This document shows positions 34,282-46,922 of a stretch of DNA of 64,000 bases, in pieces (the first letter of the stretch is position 1; the number at the start of each line of letters is the position of its first letter). Origin of the DNA: Eublepharis macularius. Lineage: Eukaryota > Chordata > Lepidosauria > Squamata > Eublepharidae. The stretch spans positions 64,876,052 through 64,940,051 of the forward strand of contig NC_072790.1 of NCBI RefSeq assembly GCF_028583425.1, written 5' to 3'. The translations under genes and the position numbers were made by a program. Below the pieces are notes generated by a model. It saw nothing but the letters and a program-made list of their open reading frames with translations, was not told where the DNA came from and ran no database searches.

Positions 34282-34455
34282 CATATGATGATTTGTAATA
34301 ATAAAGAGAATAGTGATTTGATTGCTCAGACTACTGATTTCCCGAAGAGGTAGGGATTCTATATATACTCAGAACTTTGCCATTCAGTTTGATTAGAAGG
34401 GCAGCTAGCTACCAGTTTGCAAAGGAATGCTTTTATAAGCTCTTGCCTGATATGA

Positions 34456-34610
34456 AAAATCAAAAAGAGTCCAGTAGCACCTTTAAGACTAACCAATTTT
34501 ATTGTAGCATAAGCTTATGCTACAATAAAATTGGTTAGTCTTAAAGGTGCTACTGGACTCTTTTTGATTTTGCTACTACAGACTAACACGGCTAACTCCT
34601 CTGGATCTAT
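34456..34610 (+). mobile_element. Penelope-like insert with a perfect 116-bp palindrome
   Basis: An 11-bp duplication GCCTGATATGA flanks it exactly (34445-34455, 34611-34621). Bases 34456-34513 and 34514-34571 are perfect reverse complements (58 of 58) with no spacer, centred on AAGCTT. The right end continues as GCTACTACAGACTAACACGG, then CTAACTCCTCTGGATC, the family 3' end. The fold-back point lies just inside the hammerhead stem III (AAGCTTATGCTAC), so the catalytic CTGANGA box is absent. The exact arms and exact TSD suggest a young insertion. Confidence 0.92.
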
Positions 34611-34677
34611 GCCTGATATGAGTACATGAAAAAGGTTGTGCAGAAACTTGGTTGTACACACACAAGGCTCTGCATTA

Positions 34678-34764
34678 ACAGTGCAGTCCTAAACAGAGTT
34701 ACTCATGTCTAAGTCCATTGATTTCAATGGACTTAGACTGGAGTAACTCTTCTTAGGATTGCAC
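34678..34764. mobile_element. Short palindromic MITE
   Basis: ACAGTGCAGTCCTAAACAG at the left and CTTCTTAGGATTGCAC at the right are inverted. The centre is TCCATTGATTTCAATGGA. It shares termini with 2372-2472. Confidence 0.65.
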
Positions 34765-35579
34765 AACAAGACAAGTATTAAGTGGCTTTTCAAATAAAGA
34801 CTGACCTGTTAGAGGAATAGTTTCAGAAGTACTGAAATTTGTAGTTTGTACTGTTATATGGATGAACAGGAAGATGCTAATATAATAAAATATCCACATT
34901 TTAATATTATTGCATGAAAAGTATGTACAATCTATCTGAATCTGGTAGCTGTATATTCTCTTTGAACATTTACATTTCTCCCAGTTAAACTGAGTAATAT
35001 TTGCAGTGATATTGGAAGCGCCTTAAGTTTAATTTCTTTAAATCTGAAGACTGAATTCCTTTCTGCGTTTTTATTTATTAATTTAAATCTGTAGTTCTGT
35101 ATAAGCTCAGGATTACATTTTTAAAAATATATATGAAAACTGTATTTAAATGAACTGAAATTCCAGTTCAGCCTCAGCCACCAAATGCTTGCAGTTATCT
35201 GGCTGCAAGTTTCCTTGTGAAGAAATGTTCACTACCACACTAAGGTAGTTGAATGGACCATACCACTTCATCCTTTTTAGTTCTCACACATGTAAAAATA
35301 TAACTAGAACTCCAAGATGGAAGATTCCAACTGCACAACTTCCTATGTACCACCTTTCTTCTTGCAGGTAGATATTTTACTTAGGTCAAAATTAAAAAGA
35401 AGCCTCCCTGCCCACCTGCAGTCTGAAGTGGTACAGTCTATTTTGCCCTCTCTCTCAAGGTTCTGAGGCTAACAGTTGACAGTTGAGGTCCCACTTCATA
35501 GTTTGGTTTTTTTAAAAAAAATTGACAGATTTCTACAGAATTGACAGATAAGGACAGTTAAAAGGGTCCCCACAGAAGT
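34765..35579. other. Intergenic, no recognised element
   Basis: Nothing I can name. It may include the 5' edge of the Tx1-like LINE that follows. Confidence 0.3.
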
Positions 35580-38500
35580 TGACTGAAATGGAGCCCACCC
35601 CTTGGGCTGGAGGGACTGGAAAAAATTTTGGAAGATTGCCCCATTGTCAGGAATGGAAGCTTTTGCTGACACTATTAAAAGGATTGGAAAGTGAAACTAA
35701 AACTTCTTGGGAAGCTCTTTCACAAACTGAGGTCTGGGAAGGAATGGCTCCAATTTTGTCTTCTGAAGGAAGATGGATGGGGATGGAAAGTGGAGAAAGG
35801 GACCCCAGGACCCAGGAGAGGAAAGAAGCCTTTATTGTCCCAGAATCCCCTGAGATGCCTGAGACTCCCATGTAACATTTGAGAGAGGACCTGCGGCAGA
35901 CTGCTTTGAGCTAAAGGCCTACAGAGGGTGTGCTGAGTTTATGGAAGAAGGGAACCACTTTACAGGCAGCAGAATTGTTGTCCACCATATCCAGAGAGGA
36001 GGGAGCAGGGAAGGGCCCTCTCTGTTGTGGAAGTGAAGGTATGGAGGAGGATACAGGGGAAGCCCTGGGCGTTTCATCATGCTGACAAACCATAGGGCCA
36101 TTGGATCGGAAACTGCGGGTTGTCATGTTGCAGAAAGCAGGAAGAATGACTGGCGTGATGTATACGGTAGAAGGGATGGCCAGTAGTTATCGAGACAAGT
36201 TTGAAAAGTACTTAAATGCAGACATGGACTTACTCAAATCCCTCAGGGATGCTACAAGGAAAGGGACAAAGAGACAGCTGCGTAGTCAAAGTGTGGATGC
36301 ATGGAGGGTTGCAAGAGCTACAGAAATTATCTCCAGAATGAGACGAGAGATCACTTAAGCAGAGAAGCCATCTCTGTTCCTTCAGAGCATATTCGCCACT
36401 GCCACCGTTGAAATCGGTGACAAGCGACATATCAGAGGTACCAAAGAGGGCAGACCCAATGTTCAATACCAAAACTTGGAAGGCCGCGAGGACCACAGAA
36501 ACAGAACTGTCTCCACAGGGCCAACCAACCAAGAAAAAGAGGCAAACACAGGAGCCACTTTACCCCACCAGAGAAGAGGTAGCCCTCCAACGCTTTGGAG
36601 AACTCACCAGTGAGGAATTTGCCACAGTATTTTTTGGAGACAAACCAAACAAAGGTGCTGAAAGTTGCACTCCATCTCCCAAGACCTCTACAGAAAGTGG
36701 ATCTGCTATCAGGGGAACAGACATGGAGACAGATACGATGAATACCACCCACAACATGAGAGAAGCCAACCTGTTAGAGATGTGAATGAAAGCGAAGGTC
36801 GAATCTAAGTCTGAGGGCTTTGAATTACTGGTGTCAAAAGACATGAACAAAATATAGTGAAATTCTGGGGATTTTTGTTGGCACACATGGATCTTCCCAT
36901 GGAACCCACAATTTCTTTGGCTAAAAGGAGCAAGGATGTCACTACTGGGATGTTGGACAAACATAAAGATCTGGCGTTGGACCACATTACCAGAAAGACA
37001 ATGGTAAACCATTGTTTGCTAAAGAAGGTCACTTACGTTAGGGTGCTATCCCTTAACATTGTGGACAGGCTTGTGGTCAGCTGTCATACCCATATGTCCT
37101 CAGGCGTTTACCCCCAGTGGCTGTTGGAGCAGGGAATGATGAGTCTTCTCAAAGATATCTTCTGTCACGTGGAGGAAAGACCGCCTCAAGAGCTCTTGGG
37201 GATACTCAGTCACTCTGGAGAACAAGACACAGAACTGACTCAGGAAGAGTGGGTGGCTTGGTGCAAATGGGCCATCCATGTGATTAAGGTATGGGTCAAG
37301 AGGATGAAGATGGAAGCCAACTCAGTGATCAAAATGATCCTGGCATTGGAGAGGGAGATGAGTGTGGGATGGAGAAATAATGTTGGAAAGGAAAGAGGGG
37401 AGGAAGAAATGAGCTCAGAAGTTAACCTGACGGTACCCCTCGGGGGGGGGGGGAATTGGCACAGGATACTGGACCTTTGGGCTTCTCTGTTCTTCCCTCT
37501 AAAGCGAAGTTGAGCCAGGCACCTGAAGGGAAGGAAGGATATGTGAGACTGGAAACCCTTTGCCCACAGCACAGGGAACATTCCCAGATGATCCTGCATC
37601 AAGGACTCTACTGGCCAATGCCTCAAAGGCAAAAACAAAAAAGAATGAAAGACAGACTTATATACTTACCGTAGAAGAGACACAAATAGAGGTGAGTCCC
37701 TTGTCACTGACTGGAAAGGGTTCGTCAGCAGGAGAGGAGGAGGGACAAACTTTAAGGGACTTGGGTCAGACCCATCAGCCTGTGAGTAAAGGTTCTGTGC
37801 CTGCACCTATATCTACATCCATATGTGCTTCTGTTAATCTTTCTGCAATGTCTTCTGAGACCTTGCACAAAGGATGTAATTTTAGAACATGGGACATTAA
37901 CAGGCAAAGGGGACGGTGGTACGACTTTGCTGGTAGGAGGAACACTACAGGATGAGTGCATAGAAATGTTAGATATGTCAGAGGTTGAAGAGGGGGAAGA
38001 TGTCAAAGATAGGAAGGAAGGGTCACAAAATGCAGCTGGGGGAGGAAGGGAAGAGGAAGTTCCTTGTGACGACACCCAGTACCCACAGGCAAGAGTAGAA
38101 CCGGACTTAACACCTATGACTACACCTACAACAGCACCCATCGGTCAGCAGTAGTACATGTTGAGAAAGAAGAAGGACGGACGCATCCCCCCTCCCCTTC
38201 ACAGGTATCACACACCAGTAATGACTTCCCAGAAGGGAAATCGAATGAGGAGATGGAAGTGGAAAGTCAGGGAAGTAAGGAAAGAACTAAGGAAAAACCG
38301 GAGGATGCCAGGATACAGGGACAGGATGCCACAATAGGAGGGAGGGAGTGCTCAGCCATGGATTACTCTACCAAATCACTCCCTTGAAGTGTCGATACAT
38401 CAGTTCAAGGGGCCCCGAGGGGAGTGTCTGAATTGTTGGGGCCCACCAAACCTGGGATTGCACCTAGAGTCACATCTGGTATTTTGACACCGATACTGAA

Positions 38501-41057
38501 CGACACAGACAGACCAGGTTGACCCTGTATCTGTCCATCAGCCTTCCACTTCAATGGCAGGAACATCTTATGTCCAGATTTTGAGGGGGAATAAGAGGAA
38601 ACAACGATGGATGCAGCAATGGACAGCGGGGGAAATGAGTGGAGATCCCCCCTCCCCCGCTGTAGATTTGATTGGGAGAAGGAAAGAGAGGAGGACAAAG
38701 TTTTTAGAGGTCTTTTTTGATACAAGGGAGGAAGAAAGGGACTGACTCTAGGCAGAGATTTGTAGTCCGTTTTAGATATAAGGGATCAGACCTAAGAAAA
38801 CTTACAGAAGACTATATGATGGGGGAGGTCCTCCTGGGCCTTATGCAAGTCCCACACCAGGAGATATTGGCGGTCATCATGCCACCCAGTTTTTAAGAGA
38901 CCGATGTCTGTTTCGCGTCTGAAAGGGCTTACCAGAAGTTCTGGAGTAAGCTCAGGGATGTGATACGATCGAGCTCCGACCCCTTTTATGACTATGATGT
39001 CATCCCCCTGTTTAGAAAGGAGTCCAGAGTGCTGACAGTAGTGTTACAGACCACAAACATACTGGAACAGGATGTGGAGCACTGGCTGAGGCAGCATTGT
39101 AAAGTTCTGCTGCTCCCCAAAAAGGCCCTCAATGATTGGGGAGTATGGAAGGGGGAATATAAGGCAATGGTGGTGTTGTAGAGGGATCACTGCAGCAACC
39201 TTCAGCACATCCCTAAATATTTCTTTTTGGGTGGGGATATAGGGGTGATGAGGTACAGCAGGCATCCTCCAGCCTGCTTCCAGTGTGGAGCTTTTGACCA
39301 CATCCGTCAGCATTATTTGATGCCCATGTGTTCTGTTTGCGGGAGGAGGGGACGCATTTCTACTCACTGTTCGGTCAGGGTGGTGTGTAATCTGTGTGGT
39401 CAACAGGGACAAACGAATTTGCTATGTCCCGAAGCATACTACAATCAGGCTTTCCCGGAGGCTTGTTCTAAGCTGATACATTCCCATCCTCTCTTGTTTA
39501 ACCCCACTCGAGGTGCATCTACTGATGTCCCTTCAGCAACCCATCTCACAGAAGGGACCCAGCAAGGTGACAAAGAGAGTGAAGGGAGAGAGAAAAAAAA
39601 CCCATCAGGTCAAAGGGGAATGGAGAGAGGTGAGGAGAACTAATTCCAGGAGCACAGTGAGGTGAGGCGTGTACAACCTGACACCGAAAACAACAATGAC
39701 GACCAATTCAAGCAGAGTCAAAGCTTTTGAGTGTGGACGATGGAGTGGGAGAAGTGTCGTTTAACAAGAAACATTTGCAGTAAACATCTTTGGTCCAGAC
39801 AATGGTTTCCAGAAAGTCGACCATCTCGGAGAAAAAATGTAGAGAACGGGCATTAGTTCAGAGAAGGAGGTGCGTGGGAAAAGAAGGGAAAACAAAGAGA
39901 ATAAAGAGAAAAATGAAGTCATGAAAGCAGACTTTAAGACGTTGGGGGACATGATGGAGGAGGCACTCGAACGACAGCTTGAGGAGACCGTAACCCAAGA
40001 GATCTCACTTTCAACAGGAAAGAAGGCAGCATCGTTGGAAAGCAAGCAATTATATTGGAAAGACAAGGTTGCTGTTATAAACTGTGAGTGGAATAAGAGA
40101 AGAGATTAGGAGTTACATTCTTCTTGAGAGTCACTTCGTTATTTCCAAATGATACTCAGGGAGGAGACGTCGGGGAAGGACAAGACAACAGTAAGGAACC
40201 CAGACAAACAGCAACCAGGGACACATATGGAGGTGGGAGAGACCTAAGCAGATGACAGAAACCCCAATGAGACAATGTGGAAGCGGAGGGGGGAGAGAGA
40301 ACACAGGACATGCATTGGATGAGTAAAGTCCTGAATGCAGAAGAAACTTTGTTGTCCGGTGACTCTTCTGGCCCGCCCCCCAATCAGGAGAATTTCCAAC
40401 AGAAGCATAGTTACCCTCCACTTAGAAGGTACCAGGACGCCTTCAACATCGTCTCCTATTAAGGCCACGCTCCCTGAACTCGGGGAGAGGTGGATTCAAC
40501 AGTGGTGAAACTAACAGAGGAGAAAACTGCTGTAACAGAGGAAATGGAAACCTCGTAGAGGAGCTGATGGACAGGAAATAAACAGACTTTGGATTTAGGT
40601 AATTCCAAACCAGGACCCGACGGCCTCCCATATGGATTATATAAATACCCGAAAGAACATCTGTTGCCAATATTGACCAAGGTATTTAATTCTATGCTAC
40701 AGTAATCCAGCACTGGGGCTAATTTCCGGGACAGGATGATGAATTTGTTATACAAAGGAGGAGATCCCAGAGAAATGACTAACTGGAGACCCATTACCAT
40801 CAATCTTACCTACGGAACCAAAGTTTCCCCATCTCCTCTTTCTCAGATCGTACCATACCCTACACCTTAAGAGATCTGTGTTGGAGGGCAAACCACCAAA
40901 TTCTGCAAGTAGGGAAGTATGCGGTTTGGGGCAAATGAAGAACAGCAGCAGTGCCCCATGGTGAATTGCAGAACTCTATACGACCAGCATCACGTTCCAG
41001 AGACGATCACTCACACTGTAAAAGAATGTGTAGCTATTAAGAGTAGCAGAAGTAGGG

Positions 41058-41779
41058 TGTCATGGCCCAATCTGAGAGTGAGGTCTCCTCTGGAGGAGAG
41101 GAGCCTCGTGTAGCCAGCCAGGACTCCTCAGGAGAAGAGGAGCCGTGTGTAGCCCCTAGCCCTGATTCAGCAGAAGCCAGCAATCAGGAGCAACAGCTGC
41201 TGGCTGATCAGAGCTTACAGCCAGCAGCTGAGGCACCAGCACCCTCTAGCTCCAATACTACAGAGGAAGCTCAGCCAGGGACTTCTACAGGTGCAGCGCA
41301 GCCAAGAGCCTCCACCCCCCCAGATTCACCCACGCCCAAGGAACGCCGCAGGCCGCAGGCAGCGCCAGAGACTGGAACTGCAGGAGAGACGGCGCAGTGC
41401 TCGCCTCTTAAGCCAACGCCAGCTGCTGCAGAGTGATGATGAGTAGTGGCAGGATAGAGCCCCAGCAGCTGGCTGAAAACCACGCCTGGCTATAAGAGCC
41501 AGTCTGGAGGAACTGCTGGGCGTGGAAGCAATGTGTCTATGGCTTGCAACCACTCCATGTTTTGTGAACCTTGCCTGTGCCTGCTTTTGGACCTGACACT
41601 ATCAGTGACTGACCTTGGACTGTGCCTGACCTTGCTTTTGGACTCTGGACTCACTCCTGGCTTTATCTTGTGCTCTGACCACCGGTTTGACTTGGCTTTT
41701 GCTCTTGGAACTCCCCTTTGACTTTGGCCTTAAGGTTTGGACTTGAACCACCCTGCTTGGGCTGGCCCAGCCTGTGACA
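41058..41779 (+). mobile_element. Solo LTR (retrovirus or Gypsy type), fossil
   Basis: The element runs from TGTCATGGCC to CAGCCTGTGACA, with TG...CA ends and a 5-bp inverted terminus TGTCA/TGACA. An exact 5-bp duplication TAGGG flanks it (41053-41057, 41780-41784). At 722 bp without internal region or second LTR it is a solo LTR left by recombination. It holds a TATA-like TGGCTATAAGAGCC near 41488 and a 124-residue Ser/Glu/Pro/Ala-rich open stretch in its first half, of no recognised function. It sits inside the Tx1-like LINE, so it is younger than that copy. The exact TSD argues against great age. Confidence 0.85.
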
Positions 41780-41784
41780 TAGGG

Positions 41785-41850
41785 CAAGAAGTAGCAAGAG
41801 CCCTAAGGGCAGAAGTAGCAAGAGCCCCAAGAAGTAGCAAGAGCCCTAAG
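41785..41850 (+). repeat. Short tandem repeat, about 3 units
   Basis: AGAAGTAGCAAGAGCCC recurs three times with CTAAGGGC- or CAAG-type spacers, beside the solo LTR. Part of the unit (GTAGCAGAAGTAGGG) also lies left of the LTR. The array therefore belonged to the Tx1-like sequence before the insertion. Confidence 0.6.
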
Positions 41851-42304
41851 GTGGCCTTTCTTAACACATCAGTTGTGGGAAACAGTTGTTTCAGGTTTGG
41901 AGGCAAAGGATGGATATAGCAACTGCAACCCCAAAGAAAGGTGGGACAGGAGTCAGAGAAGGAATGGGGGAGAGACACTGGGGTTAAAGTAATGTGGTCT
42001 ATGGTTCACTTGGTGAATTTGATGTTCCTCTGTAATGTGAAGAGAAACAGAAGAACAAAGGCGTATTCCAAAAAAGCTGTCCTGTAGGTGGAAATGATTG
42101 CTTCCGTAGTCGCTTATCTAGCCAAAGTGAGGAAATGGGAGGAAAGGGTAACCAAAGCAATAATCTAGGGGAGCAGATGGAAGTGGTTCCAAGAAGTAAC
42201 ACACACACACACCCCTGTCCCTTGAAACACACAGGCATCTCTCCAGCTTGTGGTACACTGGGGAACACCTTTGCTGTAAACAATCGTTCAGAGTTAATCA
42301 GATT

Positions 42305-42350
42305 TAATCAAGAGTTAATATTATTATTATTATTTAATCTTATTATTATT
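42305..42350. repeat. (ATT)n-rich microsatellite
   Basis: An interrupted ATTATT run in the 3' region of the Tx1-like element. A TATG/TAGA-type run follows at 42520-42562. Confidence 0.8.
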
Positions 42351-43149
42351 TAATTTGTGGAGGGTTATATGAAAGCCTGAATGTTGAAGGCAAATAAAAT
42401 AAAAAGTTAATAAAAGCCTGAATGTTGAATGTGAAGTTTTCAGTTAATAAAGGTTAACGGTTATAGATTATATAAAAGGAAAGAAATTTGCATATGTAAA
42501 TAGTTATTGTAGGGATTGTATGTATGTATGTAGATATGTATGTATATAGGTAGATAGGTGTGTGTATTTTGTAGAAATTTGTTGGAACTTTTGGAACCTT
42601 AGACTTCCATGGCTTTATACTGTACAATTTTTAAGTTTTATATATAGAACAGTTTTTATAAAAATAAAATCTATTTTCCTAGAAAAAAAATTATTTCCCC
42701 AATTACTTGTACTACAGACAAGATCTGTTGGATTTAAATATGAAAGTTGCTGAGATTGAGGGGCTAATGACATTATGTACAAGTGCATCTATCAGAGCCC
42801 AAGCACCAGGGTCTTGTGGAGAAGAGGGAATGGAGTGCTTAACTATTTATCTACTGTTGTTTCCCCACTTTGAATGGTTCAAAACTTACATTATTCATGT
42901 TTCCAATGAGCAGAGCAGGAAAAGAGATGATTTGGGCAGAGATTCTATAGGAGGGCACTGCCTCCCAGATTCTCCTTTCCCAAATCTTAAAAAAAAAAAC
43001 TCTGCTAACATCTAATGCATGCATTTATATTTAAAACTTTGATACAGTTCAAACAATGCCGATTACAACAGAGCAAAAGGCAAAAGTGTAAAAGACTAAT
43101 TTGGCAGAAGCTCTGTGAAAAACTTAATCAGTAGCCCTGAAGCAAACAA

Positions 43150-44320
43150 GTTTGTCTTTTGTGATGCTCTCTATCTCCCAGTTTTGTTTAGGCTAGCATC
43201 CAACAGAAGTATTGTATGAACTAAGACCCCCAACACCTATTCTTTGGCACTGACCCTCAGCCACTTCAGACCTTAGACAGAAGGAAGGCTCCTGTTCTTT
43301 CGTGAGACTTTTCAGCCTCTGGGTTCTCTCTGAGGTTGTACCCACATGCAACTCATGAATCCAGACACAGGCTTAAATAAAACTTCAGTTTATTGATTAC
43401 AGAGTGTTGCTGAACATAAAGCACTTCAGGCAAAAGACACAAAACAAATGACCTATTGCTTACCTAAAATCTGCCTAACTAAAACTTATAAAGCTTACTA
43501 CCTATGTTAGCAGTCAGATCCCCTCCCTACACTGCAAGGGCAGTTTATAGATATGGAATATTATAAGCCCCTTGTCATAAGTTCTAGGCACTGACTGGCC
43601 CAAAGCAGAATGGATGCCAGCTGGCCTGGAGACTGGAAAGTAACAAAAATATGAATCATAGGGGATGACTGACTGATGGTCACCATGCCCTGAAGAGCAG
43701 CAGAGATAATGGAGCTTACTGAGAAAACTCCCTGCCTAAGCCCATCAATGCCTTCCTCTACCTCCCCTCTCCCACTTGCCTAATCAAAGCTATTCAGCAC
43801 ATCTGATAGCCTTCCTGTCCCATATTTACCAGAACATCAAACAATATTTTTACCTACAGACTATCCCCAATAGTCATCTCAAACCTGTCCCAAGTTATTG
43901 TCCTACCTCCAGACAAGCCATTAAGCTATTGTTTTTGGTATCAAGACATCAGCCTTGCCCCAGGGAATATTTTGCCCTACAGCAGGGCTTCCCAGCCATA
44001 TATCTTGTGTATGTGTTTGGTACCCTTCACGCACCTACAATCTGTTTGGGTTTCTGTCCATGAAACATTGGTCGTTTCGCTGGTCCTCCACAGACTTCCT
44101 CTTTTCCGAGACTGGTGATTATCACCCTTCCCCCAAAAGTGCTTTCCTACTTCCTCCCTGTCTTCTTAGTTAGCTTTGTGTGTATGTTGTGTGTGTTTTC
44201 TGTATGCTTGCCTTTCTACTCCTCTAGTAATAAAACTTTTTCAACTGAACATCTGTCTGTTTATTTGAGAGTTCTCCAAAGGAACAATCCCCATAGATAT
44301 AGGTGGAAAATCCCAGTTAC
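43150..44320. mobile_element. Possible LTR-like remnants
   Basis: Around 43370-43400 the minus strand reads AATAAACTGAAGTTTTATTT, then AAGCCTGTGTCTGG. Around 44225-44270 the plus strand reads AGTAATAAAACTTTTTCAAC, then TCTGTCTGTTTATTTGAG. Both resemble the polyadenylation end of retroviral LTRs. No ends, duplications or internal genes are defined. I treat these as tentative old fossils. Confidence 0.25.
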
Positions 44321-46910
44321 CCCCTCTTGCTTGTATCTTTTAATGCTAATTCCCCCAACTAATTAAGGAGAACTCCTGTTTGGGTACCACCTATGCATTT
44401 CTGAATAGCTCTTAGCTGGTTGTTTCTCACTGGTCACATTTAGCAGTGTGCCCTCTTTTATGCTATGCAGCACATGGCATACTGAAGCACTGTGGAGCCT
44501 GCAGCTTCCTTCATGATGGTGAAGGAAAGAGAGTTAGAGAAAGGAACCAGGTTTGCTGGGAAGCCATCTTTTCAGGACTCTATCCATCAATATACCAACC
44601 AACAACCAATCAGTGCTCAACTGTCTAATTAGCATTTCCAGCTGTGTGAAAACGGGAGTGAAGATAGGAGCTGTGAGAGCCAGTCTCTCAGTTTCCATGG
44701 AACAGTAACTGGCCTGCAGATGTTAAAATCAGCAAAGGCCAGCATATTTTTAAAAGTCAAGCTGGAGCTTGGGCCTGTGAACACTTACACACTGAACTTG
44801 GTCCAGACATTCTTGGTAAACTTCTGATCATAACTGTGCACTTCCTTACAGGTATTAAAATCTTCTTGAACTTCTGCACACTGAGGGAAGTGCAGGCCAG
44901 GTGATGGTTCTTGGCTGCTGCTTTTCCTTCAGTAACCCACATTTTGTTTTATCTTTCCATTCCTTTTAAATCACTCGTGGGGGATGATGTCAAGAGACAG
45001 GTCATTGTTATCCTCAGGGCTAGTAGCTTGTCACAGGAGATTATTCAAAATCGTGCACCATTAGAAATGAGGAAGTCATGCAGTCATAGTGGGAAATGCA
45101 GAGAGGGGGTGTCAAAAGAGGTATACATCCATTAAATTCTGTGTTCTTGATCTGGCATTCATTTTATTCCATGTCCTAAACTGAAACTGCTTTAACCCTT
45201 TTGACCCGCTGCTGCTCCTCACACCAGCTCTGCACCTCAGCCTCTGCAAAACCAGCAGATTTGAGGGCACAACACAGATGCCTCACAAAGCAGCCATGTA
45301 CATTTTTGTTTTCTTTCCAGAAACCCAGCAGGATCATGCAGTCTACATTGTTACATGTTCCTGAGCACTTAACATTGCCTTCAGCTAAACTTTTAAGTGG
45401 GTTACTGTCATGGTTCATCAGTCTCGGTCGTGTCTAGACCAATTCATCCCAACCAAACTCCTGGAAGCTTAAAAAGCCCACCCATTGCTCTGTAGCTGTT
45501 CTGCAATACATGCACTAGCTACGGCTAAACAATACTTTAATGTAGGCACAAATTTGGAGAGCTAATTCAGGTGAGGTGTATTCATTATTCCGATGTTTGG
45601 AGATGTGCCAATAAATTGTAAGAAAGGGTAGAACAAGTTACATCCTGACACACCAAGAACTATGAAATTGGTACATGAATTGCTACAAACTACATCAATC
45701 TTTTATCTACACCATGCGCAGTATCCAGCAACTCATCATGTACAGAAAGTGTAACCATCGTATTATACTGAGATGTTATGTTTCCAAATGGACATTGTGT
45801 TTAGACATCAGCTACTATGATATAAAATAAGTTTTGAAGGAGGTAGAGGGTGAAGAAAAAGTACAAGACCTCTGTGTTAAGCTGGAAAAGGGTGCTTGGT
45901 TTGTTCCAGATTACCTTTGGGTCCCATTCATACAATAAAATCCTTTATACAGAGTGATCAAGTGTTCATAGTCAAGGAGTGGATTGTTGCTTTCCAGGTG
46001 CAATTTACATGAGAATGCAGCTGGGCACATTTTTAGCCTTTTGTGCTCATTCAATTTCAACCAGAAGGTTGCATGGTCTCATTGACTGAGAGGGTATTTT
46101 CCTCTGCATGGATGCAGCCATGGAACTACTCTGCGTGGGGATTTCACATCATATAACTGAGGCACTAGTTTGTCTAAATTGTTTTCTCTAAGAGAACAAG
46201 ACTAAAATGGCATACTAAAAGCTGCTTCCACTTGGAGAATTTTCCCCACATGGCAAGGAGGAATCCCCCAGTTATAAAGGGAACGTTCCCATGGTTTTGT
46301 GTTCATTCTGAGCAGGATTCTGGTTTCTGGGGCTTTTGCCTTAAAACCAGCGCAAAGTAGATCTCATTTGAGCATGTGAGCACCCAAAATCGCCTTGCTG
46401 ATCCGTAAGAGGACATAAAGATGAAGTATAAATTTTGTAAGATAATGCCAATTAGCTCCTCTTTCAAAATGTAAAGAGCACTTTCCCAGCCTAGCTATGC
46501 TGGATCCTTACAGCACAGCTAAACTGGGAAAGGGGGCAGCCCAGAGTAATTGCCTTCACACTCCAGGGTTGTGCAGGCGCCACAGAGGAAAGTGGGAGGA
46601 GTGGGCGTGGAAGCGGTAGCAGCATCAGCAAGTAGAGCAAAAAGGGATGTGTGTGGACCCCACTTGCTGCTGCTGCCATAGCAGGGGTATTTTTTCACAC
46701 CTCCATGTCAATGCAGCCAGTCAAAAAGGTCACAGCATAGCAGAATAACAGCATTAAACCGTATTCGTAACAATATTAAAAGAATAAAACACAACCATTT
46801 TTAAAAAATCCATTTCAATTCTGCAGCAAGTTAAAAAAAAACAAAATGTAAAATGAAGCAGATAAAACGCAAGCAGTATAAGCAAGAAAGGAGGATCACA
46901 AAAACATCAA
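44321..46910. other. Intergenic, no recognised element
   Basis: Several short frames occur, including an 80-codon minus-strand frame at 45176-45418 with many Cys. None resembles a protein I recognise, and no splice structure supports them. BEND6 and KIAA1586, expected here from mammalian gene order, are not seen. Confidence 0.35.
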
Positions 46911-46922
46911 AAGGGATCTTTT

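Larger units (their letters stand above)
35580..42692 (+). mobile_element. Tx1-clade-like LINE, long but degraded
   Basis: The plus strand shows a first protein region with broken frames (36101-39643). Its end has a YDVIPLFRKESRVL block, then FFLGGDIGVMRYSRHPPAC and three zinc-knuckle remnants. These are CFQCGAFDHIRQHY, CSVCGRRGRISTHC and CNLCGQQGQTNLLC, and each lacks one of the C-C-H-C ligands. A second protein then appears at 40600-40800 as KPGPDGLPYGLYKYP, LLYKGGDPREMTNW and RPITI, the reverse-transcriptase entry of the L1/Tx1 group, with one stop. The RT catalytic centre is not found, so a large internal deletion is likely. A C-terminal HVPETITHTVKEC box and LVNLMFLCNV follow. The 3' end is AATAAAATC plus an A-run at 42670-42692. 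A solo LTR splits it. Confidence 0.72.

Noticed and set aside
36857-37513. 218-codon frame as an independent gene
   Set aside because: It lies within the Tx1-like element upstream of the zinc-knuckle block and is best read as part of that element's first protein region.
41062-41436. 124-codon frame as a host gene
   Set aside because: It lies wholly inside the solo LTR defined by ends and TSD, so it is not a host exon.
45176-45418. Cys-rich 80-codon minus-strand frame, considered as a small CHCH-type mitochondrial protein or pseudogene
   Set aside because: The Cys spacing does not fit twin CX9C motifs, and neighbouring frames do not extend it.
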